From: Morinoia aosen
Taxonomy: Eukaryota; Arthropoda; Malacostraca; Amphipoda; Talitridae
Assembly (NCBI GenBank): GCA_030386875.1
Contig: CM059558.1
Span: forward strand, 3,295,501 to 3,359,500
DNA: 64,000 nucleotides
Direction of reading: 5' to 3'
The notes beneath the pieces are model-generated. The model was not told the DNA's origin and ran no database searches. It worked only from the letters and a program-made list of their open reading frames with translations. Each line of letters begins with the position of its first letter. The stretch's first letter is position 1. The translations under genes were made by a program, and so were the position numbers. Below are positions 57,735-64,000 of this stretch, piece after piece.

Positions 57735-59495
57735 TCAGCCATCCTTGTGCGTTTCTTCTTTGCCAGTGTCAACTTTCTTAAATAAAAGCTGCAACGTTTT
57801 GCACTCCCGCTGTAATTTCTTGAAGTCTTCTTTGTTGTGTTGCAATATATCGACAGTGCTTGGTGCGGCAGTGGGATCTTCGATCGCTTTTGCTGCTGCC
57901 CTTGTGACAACGTGAGAGACTTCTGCAGCAACTGGTTGCTCTTCATAGTCGGTCATCTGTTCTTCGAAGGAGGTGGTTCCGGGAACTCGGCCGAGAATGA
58001 CATCGTGGGAGAGCTCTTCCATGGCTACGGCTGTCACCTCTCCGTGGTAATAGGGGCACACGAGAGAGACCCGGGCCAGAGGCGCTTCGAAAGAGTGATT
58101 GTTGGCCAGCCGTACGGTAATTTCCTTCTTCAAAATGGCGTCAGCTGGGACGAGAGCCTTCTTGACGAAGACCGCCGTTGCTCCTCCATCGAGTAGTACT
58201 TGAACGGGTTGTTGGTTCACGGTGCCAGAGCATGTTTTCAGCTGTCCCAATTCGATCAGCTTGTTCGAGGCGATGTGATTGCATGTGACTGGGGGAATAT
58301 CGTCGTATTCATCTGCTTCTTCATGCGTTGCTAGATTGTTTACTCGAGCGGTAGTACTGGAGATAGGTGGGCTTGCATGGGCTGCTCCATTACTGTGACC
58401 ATCACCTTGCCTCCTCTGCAATTGGCGGCACTCGTCACTGGAATGCGATTGGTTGGGGCCATGAAAAGTACAGTAAAATCCATTGTAAGGTCCTCGTTGT
58501 TCGCGCTGCGGAGTGTTGACCGATCCTGAGCGGGTGGCACCACCACGTGTGTTAGAAGTTCTTGGCGGCGTTCCTCGAGAGTTGTTGCTGGAGTTGGGTG
58601 ATCTTGCTGGAGTGCTCGGGGCTCGGACAGGAAATGTCGCGCGTCGCTCTGGTGCTCCTGATGCTTTGAGTGCTGGAGGGCCCGCATCTGTCGATGATGT
58701 CAGTGTGCGACCCTTACAAAGCTGATGGAGCGATGTATGAGGTCTTGCTTGTAAGAAGCTATCACCTTGCTCTCCTAGGCTTGCGACTGTGTTACCACAC
58801 CTGTCACGCAACTGAGTAGCGAGGAAGGGCGGCAAGCTTGAATAAGCTCGGTCAACAATTAGGAAGTCACGAAGAGTCTTGTAGTTGGCTTCGATGTTGC
58901 ATCCTTTTAACCAAGCGTCAAAGGATTGTTCGAGTCGCCGTAGGTAACGTGACATATTGTCGCCTTCTTCTGGCTTCAATTCGTAGTAGTTGGCACGTAG
59001 TTTTGCCGGAGTAACTTTATGAGCATCTAGTAGGAGCAATTTAATTTCAGGAAGCTTGAAGCGATCTGCTGCGGGCAGGGTATCGATGAGTCGACGTTCC
59101 TTCGGTGTGATCAAATTATGGAGCATGACAACAGCATCGACTTCAGTAAATCCCATCGCTGTGGTGTGAGTGCAGAAGCGTTGCAAGAATTCGTCCATCC
59201 TTTCTTTCGTGGGATCGAATGGAGCCGGTGGAGGTATCTTCACTCTAGCATTTTGGGGAGCGATTTGAGCATCGAGTTGTCGGAGTCTGAGCTCGTGGTC
59301 TCGTTGTGCTGCTTCTCGTTCCGCTGCTCGTGTTGCGGCTTCTCGTTCCGCTGCTCGTTCTTCTCGTTCCGCTGCTCGTTCTGCGGCTTCTTCCAAATGC
59401 CTCAGGCGGCTGGTAAATTCTTCCCGGTACTCCGCATCGGTGGGAGTGAGGCCGAGGGCTTCGACGTATTCTCGAGCTTGAGCGACGAGGTTCAT
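57735..59495 (-). mobile_element. gag-protease of the Gmr1-like element
   Basis: 586 residues starting MNLVAQAREYVEALGL. The N-terminal coiled coil is made of AAEREAA-type repeats. A capsid-like region with MDEFLQRFCTHTTAMGF and LKPEEGDNMSRYLRRLE and a Pro/Ser/Thr-rich linker follow. A CxxC/H-like fragment (FYCTFHGPNQSHSSDEC) resembles a zinc knuckle. The C-terminal part VQVLLDGGATAVFVKKA followed by ELSHDVILGRV fits a retropepsin fold with a D-G-G triad in place of D-S/T-G. The protease is joined to gag, not pol. Confidence 0.88.
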
Positions 59496-59578
59496 CTTGT
59501 TTGAGTGATGCGGTGTCCGCGTAGTTGATTAGAACCCAGAAATCCCAGACAACGTTGGTAGTCGCGCAAAGCTTCTGG

Positions 59579-59596
59579 GTCCCTGTTCGGGCGCCA
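59579..59596 (-). promoter_or_regulatory. Primer-binding site, tRNA-Lys type
   Basis: The minus strand reads TGGCGCCCGAACAGGGAC, five bases after the LTR edge. This is the 18-base primer site familiar from viruses primed by tRNA-Lys(UUU), so a lysine tRNA is the likely primer. Confidence 0.85.
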
Positions 59597-59601
59597 GAAT
59601 A

Positions 59602-60582
59602 TGTCGATACCGTCGTGCGGTCGACGTGAGGGTTCGTGGAAAAGGGGCTGTCTTCTGTACAGCTACCTTTTCCGGGGCGCTAGCTTTTCTTCGCAGCTGC
59701 CCTTCCTGAGGTTCATGTGGGTACCGCCTACGCCGTAATCAGTCCGCTAGGGCAACAGAAGTAAATTCTGTTAGTGACGAACTACGGCGGTACCGTTGTG
59801 TGTGGGGGGTGAGGTTAGTGTGGGTACCACCTGCGCCGTATTCAGCCCGCTAGGGCAACAGAAGTAAATTCTGTTATGTTCCGAACTACGGTGGTACCGC
59901 TAGGGTGAGGTGTGTGTGGGTACCACCTACGCCGTAATAAGTCCGCTAAGGCAACAGAAGTAAATTTTGTTAGTGCCGAACTACGGTGGTACCGTTAGGA
60001 AGACGAGCAACTGTCTGCGCCGTATGAGACCGCTAGGGCTACAGAAGTGAATTCTGTTAGTGCCGAACTGCGACAGCGTCTTCCTATCGACAAACCATGC
60101 GAAATAGCTCGTCCTTCCGAGGTGGCTCTTTAAACTCCTTATTAGGCGAGGTGTCGTATAAGACTAAAGCCTGTGTCAACAAGGAGAAAGGAAACTCTTT
60201 TGACCTCAGGATGTGACTTGTTTAATGCTGAATCTCTTTGAAGTCCCTATCACATACACTGATATATTTTAACAAAGACAGTGATTTATTTTCTATTGCA
60301 AAAATAGTGCGTACAGACGTGAGCTACTGCATAACAGGGTACAACACTCAAAATTTCATTCTAAAATATTAGTCGTATTTAGCTAGATAACACAAGAAAC
60401 ATTGGAATATCGACATGTTATACAAATGATATTTAAGGGCTAACTAAAGTAAATGCACAAACGCAACATCAGCGCGGGGAAATAGATAAGTCGGCGTTCA
60501 GAGAAATGGACACATGAAGAAAATACTTAAGATTATGGGCAACTAACACAAAAAGGCTCGACAACCCCTGTGCGGCCTGACA
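59602..60582 (-). repeat. 5' LTR of the Gmr1-like element (right copy)
   Basis: Direct copy of 54017-55000, with the same four palindromic units at about 59717-60087. Confidence 0.92.
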
Positions 60583-62100
60583 AAAATTAACAGAAGAACC
60601 AATATAAAAGGGAACATTCTTTTAATGGCAAACGTTTCGTAATCTCTGACACCATTATCAGTGCTGTAAAACATGGAATGAAAAACGATATTGAACATAT
60701 TGCGAAAAAGCTTTAAGAAATTAATATCACTATACCTACATCAAAACATAGCTATGACTAACCATTAAAAATAAAAACACAATTTCTCTTAAACATTCGA
60801 AGCCATGCGTACACATACACCTAAATTCTAAAAGTGAATTTGTGTAAGAAACTTATTTAACTTAGGCGTATTCCTTTACTGGCTATATTTGTCGATTGCC
60901 TTCGCACAGCTCGTGTTTGATAGCGGTGAACAGCCGGCTTCTAGAGCATTCGAGGATGCTTCTGGCGGCCGATGAATCACCCACATTGAGTCAGACTAGC
61001 CGTTGTGATGTTGTGAATCTGGTGTGCTCTATAGCTGCAGTGTAATGCTGGAAATTAGTCAGATTCTAGGTTAATGGTATTTTAGCTGAACACTGTGATT
61101 TTACAGATTTGTCTGTTAAATAATTTAACTCTGAGGCTAGGTTTATTATGTGCATTCTCATGCTAAGTTTTAACAACCCAAGATGGAGAAAGCTGGAGTA
61201 TCAGACAGATTCAGTGAATGTGTGGTTTTAACTGATAAACTGATTCCTATTTTTTTTTCTTTCATTGTTCAAAGTGATTCTGTATTAACGTCTAAATGTT
61301 TTCTTTTTTTGCTCAGCAATATTTGCATAATAGTCAAGCTATGTAAGCATGTTGTCATAGAAAGTAAATATAACATTGTAAACAGTGTCATAGGCAGTAA
61401 ATGTAACATGGAAAGACTGACATTTCAATGCATTTGAATTGACACAGATGATTTCATTTTGAGTTTATTACATTCATAGTTTAACACAAAACTAACACGA
61501 TTTTACATTTAATTGAGAATACAAATCAGCCACTGCTTCACTATTGAAAGATTTGTGTACTAAAAAATACAAACCATGTTGTGGTTCTTCCACTGATTAG
61601 ACATCAGTTGATGATTTTGAGAAATTCACAACGACACATCGTGCTAAACTTGTACCAAATTGGAAACATGAATTTCGTGTCTTTGTATTTGCCTCACAGA
61701 AATTTATGAGACCACTGGCCCAGGTGATTTGTGTTTCAGGGCGATGTTGGTCAACGTGTACTTGTGCCCTGTATTTAAAATCAAGCCAGTTAAAAAGAAA
61801 AACTGGCGAGGCGTGTCAGACTCTTTCAGTATTAGGCTAGCCAATGAGATACCCGTTGCTATCTTTAATGATAGGATTCCTGACTGATCTGCTGTAACCT
61901 AAGTAGCTTATCCCTGCATCAGAGACCTAATTTTAATCATTTTCCCTCCCACAGGTAGAGCAAAGAAAAATAAGTAGCCACTTCTCTTGTAGATGTGAAT
62001 AGGCTTTTACGAGATTTTCTAACGTGAGGGATCTTCCCCCACCGTCTGTAAGTATTCTAAGAGGTATTGTCAGGTTGTTATATCAAGGTGGTAACCAATG
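60583..62100. other. Intergenic DNA with a Penelope-tail-like fragment on the minus strand
   Basis: At 60631-60661 the minus strand reads CTGATAA...CGAAACGTTT, like a decayed Penelope-type tail, but no endonuclease frame adjoins it. The remaining part is AT-rich and shows nothing I can name. Confidence 0.4.
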
Positions 62101-62129
62101 GTATTGCAAATGTGTCTTTAGAAATGTGC

Positions 62130-62580
62130 TCCGTAGGTGGAGACTTGTTCTCTTCCTGTCAATGCAACGGAAACCTTTCTTGTTTTGTGAACTTATTTCC
62201 TAGCTTACTGTTTTTGTGCACCTTGTGCGTAGATTCCGCGTTCCCCCAACTCCATGCTAGATGGTGCCTTCCTCTTTTCTCTCCTGGGACATCTTTTTCG
62301 TGGTTAAGGGAGGCTAAAACTTTCTTATATAATAATAATAATAATAATAATAGTTTGTGAATTGTCGTTGTGCCACGTCGTTAGCAGGGCGGCGAATTTC
62401 CCTTTTTATGTGCTACTATTCTATGGCCTCTTATGTCTCACTCAGCTATTTCTCGTGTACCCTCGAGGTATAAATTTACTTTCTTGTTGTGCAGTGCTAT
62501 ATAAATGGTGCCTTCCTCTTCCCTCTCTTGGAACATCTTTGTCGTGGTTAAGGGAGGCTAAAACTTTTTTATGTAATAAT
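62130..62580 (+). repeat. Dispersed (AAT)n-tailed repeat, two copies
   Basis: The first copy (about 62130-62350) carries GTGCGTAGATTCCGCGTTC, GGTGCCTTCCTCTTTTCTCT, CATCTTTTTCGTGGTTAAGG and a tail of eight AAT units. The second (about 62400-62580) has GGTGCCTTCCTCTTCCCTCT and the same 3' end. A stub of a third follows to about 62710. Family relatives are at 36010, 39775 and 50030. Confidence 0.75.
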
Positions 62581-62934
62581 GAATGTTGTGTTACGAGTTC
62601 CGTCACTAGAATATCATACCTAGTTCTAACATTATTTAGCCGTTCTCCGTGTCTCGCTCAAAAAGTAGGAGATTCCTTTCTCGTTATGCAGCACCATATA
62701 TATTAATTGATCATTCGACTATGATCTTAAATTAGGATTTTCTTGTCATGCAATTCCTGGTCCGAGCCTGAATCATACCTGTCTGTGCAGATTTACGGAG
62801 TCGTTTGGATAAGAAATAAAACCGAAGAAACCTCGCATTCTTTTGGAATCCTTTCACCTTCCGTTCTATTGTGTGCCGAAGCGAAGATAGAAATTCCGCT
62901 AGCGCACAACAATACACACTCATATACACACTAT

Positions 62935-63030
62935 CGTCATACTCTCATCAACACACACACACAAACACACACACACTCACGCGGATACACGCTCACACAT
63001 GTACACAAACACACACACAAGCACACACAT
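62935..63030. repeat. CA-rich microsatellite
   Basis: Runs of ACACAC broken by CATGT and TCACG. Open frames over it are artefacts. Confidence 0.85.
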
Positions 63031-63126
63031 GTTTACTCGCACATGTCCATGCAAGGCACCCTTGTCAAATCACCACAAATCGGCAGCAACGCAATGAGAT
63101 ACACCATCGTCTCAAACGACTAAACA

Positions 63127-63129
<3 letters not shown>

Positions 63130-63162
<33 letters not shown>
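63130..63162. repeat. (AT)n microsatellite
   Basis: Sixteen AT units directly at the left border of the Penelope-like element, a common landing site for this family. Confidence 0.9.
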
Positions 63163-63165
<3 letters not shown>

Positions 63166-63217
63166 TTGGGAGCAGCGATTCATTTATACAAGTTTGATTA
63201 AAAAGAATGCCATTTTT
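63159..63217. repeat. Left arm of a 59-bp perfect inverted repeat
   Basis: It is the exact reverse complement of 63746-63804. It begins ATATGTTTTGGGAGCAGCG. Confidence 0.92.
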
Positions 63218-63245
63218 TGGGTCCACAAGAATGGTGGACCCAAAA

Positions 63246-63433
63246 CACACGCGAAAAACACTCATAAAATTGACTTAACCAGAGAAAACCTAGTTAACAA
63301 TACAAAAATAATTTATAGAGAACGAGACTACAATAGGTTACAAATAACCGAGGCAATCCTTATCCAAAAGAAAAATCCGATTATCAACAACCAAAATACC
63401 GGCACAATACGAACTCTCAAACTCCACTCATAA
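63246..63433 (+). CDS. Penelope-like ORF, C-terminal end (partial)
   Basis: The frame reads THAKNTHKIDLTRENLVNN, then YNRLQITEAILIQKKNPIIN and RTLKLHS before a stop. The R-L-Q-I-x-E-A block and P-I-I-N-x-Q correspond to the end of the GIY-YIG endonuclease domain. The upstream catalytic part is absent because the copy is cut at the inverted flank. Confidence 0.75.
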
Positions 63434-63604
63434 CTTTGCCTACAACGGTACACCGCCGTTCCCGCTTCCACATTTAACTTTAACTTGCCTTTAACTGTAC
63501 CATAGCTATGCTGAAACCCACCCATTCCAGTCGGTCCATTCTATCATCAGCAGCCATTGTAGCAGCACCTTTCTACCTCTATTGTAGCTGCAAACTTTTT
63601 TAGC

Positions 63605-63636
63605 CTGAAGATGTCCATTGATGGACGAAACGCGTC
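63605..63636 (+). ncRNA. Hammerhead ribozyme core in the Penelope-like tail
   Basis: CTGAAGA is followed by the hairpin GTCCAT-TG-ATGGAC (perfect six-bp stem) and then GAAACGCGTC. These are the CUGANGA and GAAA boxes, a perfect second stem, a minimal third stem (AC-GC-GU) and a GUC cleavage triplet, as in the minimal type I hammerheads of Penelope-like elements. It lies just before the ORF start. Confidence 0.75.
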
Positions 63637-63652
63637 GCTCAATTATAATGAA

Positions 63653-64000
63653 ATGACCCTCGGAGAAACTTTTAATTTTATAACAGTCGACCGTAAAAAC
63701 AACATAAGATCATTGGAAAAAATAATGAAACAAATTATTAACAAGAAAAATGGCATTCTTTTTAATCAAACTTGTATAAATGAATCGCTGCTCCCAAAAC
63801 ATATTGATTTTCGTCTAAATGACCCAGCAGCTCAGAACCATCAATTGACCATTAATTATCGCCAACAACTCTTAAAGCTCCAAATAGAATCATTCAAAAC
63901 TGAACTAACAACGCTGGAAGAAAATAAAAATCAACTGTCCCATGAAATTGATTCAACAATAGGCAATACAATGCTTCGCACTGCGATTCTCTGTAAAATA
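63653..64000 (+). CDS. Penelope-like ORF, N-terminal start (continues past window)
   Basis: The 116 codons from ATG (MTLGETFNFITVDRKN) run open to the last base. GILFNQTCINESLLPKH and IDFRLNDPAAQ match the N-terminal region of Penelope-like polyproteins upstream of the reverse transcriptase. The helical stretch LQIESFKTELTTLEENKNQ also fits. A shorter upstream ATG at 63648 stops at once. The reverse transcriptase would lie beyond base 64000. Confidence 0.78.
   Translation, partial: MTLGETFNFITVDRKNNIRSLEKIMKQIINKKNGILFNQTCINESLLPKHIDFRLNDPAAQNHQLTINYRQQLLKLQIESFKTELTTLEENKNQLSHEIDSTIGNTMLRTAILCKI
63746..63804. repeat. Right arm of the 59-bp perfect inverted repeat
   Basis: It lies within the ORF start (codons for NGILFNQ to LLPKH) and is the reverse complement of 63159-63217. 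Confidence 0.92.

Larger units (their letters stand above)
54017..60582 (-). mobile_element. Gmr1-like LTR element (integrase before reverse transcriptase), looks whole
   Basis: About 6.6 kb on the minus strand with LTRs of 984 and 981 bp (TG...CA) that differ by roughly 2-3% by eye, and a 5-bp target duplication AAAAT on each side. It has gag with protease, then pol, in two long frames. Sequence motifs are of the Ty3/gypsy type, but the integrase lies upstream of reverse transcriptase and RNase H, the order typical of Ty1/copia and of the Gmr1 group of gypsy elements. It looks whole. It separates a host stretch that appears to continue at 53860-54016 and 60583-60720. Confidence 0.92.
63159..64000 (+). 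mobile_element. Penelope-like element running off the window end
   Basis: Arrangement from left: a 59-bp inverted copy of the element's own 5' ORF region; a short hairpin GGGTCCAC...GTGGACCC (63219-63242); the last part of the GIY-YIG ORF with its stop; a tail with a hammerhead core; then the start of the ORF, open to the window end. This 3'-part, tail, 5'-start order with an inverted flank is how Penelope-like copies with so-called pseudo-LTRs are usually built. Confidence 0.82.

Noticed and set aside
60631-60661. Third hammerhead ribozyme (minus strand)
   Set aside because: The first box reads CTGATAA, not CUGANGA, and the second stem pairs poorly. At most it is a decayed Penelope tail.
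62743-63197. His/Thr-rich overlapping ORFs
   Set aside because: They run through CA and AT microsatellites and have no independent support.

Overview
This is a eukaryotic, intron-rich, AT-rich and very repeat-rich window, most likely from a decapod crustacean. The best pointer is a minus-strand gene at about 318-7061 (possibly reaching 10807). Its exons encode, in order, a pentraxin-like fold, a C-type-lectin-like fold, an LDL-receptor class A module and the ligand-binding domain of a Cys-loop ion channel. From memory, this combination has been reported in decapod genomes. The abundant minisatellites, Penelope-like elements, tRNA-derived SINEs and a shrimp-type LINE fit the same assignment. 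The species cannot be named from the sequence.

Layout. 1-11050: the chimeric receptor gene, minus strand, with its channel half beyond base 1. Its introns carry minisatellites, a 1.1-kb element with inverted ends, a MITE-like repeat, a duplicated 350-bp block and a small plus-strand ORF made of four 23-residue repeats. 11050-17720: intergenic DNA with a MITE copy, a SINE, an old decayed Ty3/gypsy fragment and a truncated Penelope-like element that keeps its GIY-YIG domain. 17806-22160: a three-exon RING-finger gene, plus strand. 22160-33400: gene-poor DNA with a mariner-like relic, a 34-bp minisatellite, a large imperfect duplication, a SINE and a Tigger/pogo-like fossil into which a MITE has inserted. 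33407-34920: a two-exon gene with a short N-terminal cysteine cluster. 36776-51057: two exons of one unrecognised plus-strand gene whose splice phases match. The roughly 14-kb intron between them holds a young Ty3/gypsy element with terminal repeats. 51060-53340: a minisatellite and a LINE 3' end. 54017-60582: a complete-looking minus-strand LTR element with gypsy-type enzymes but integrase placed before reverse transcriptase (Gmr1-like order). 60583-64000: dispersed repeat copies and a Penelope-like element running off the window end, with a hammerhead-type core and a 59-bp perfect inverted repeat.

The host genes look independent of one another. The receptor would be a secreted-side recognition head coupled to a pore, and the RING gene an E3-ligase-type protein. 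Exon ends were chosen by eye from splice consensus and phase, and no transcript data were available. The most interesting items are the chimeric receptor (with two in-frame TAG codons in its largest exon), the integrase-first LTR element with nested palindromes in its LTRs, and the hammerhead-bearing Penelope-like element.
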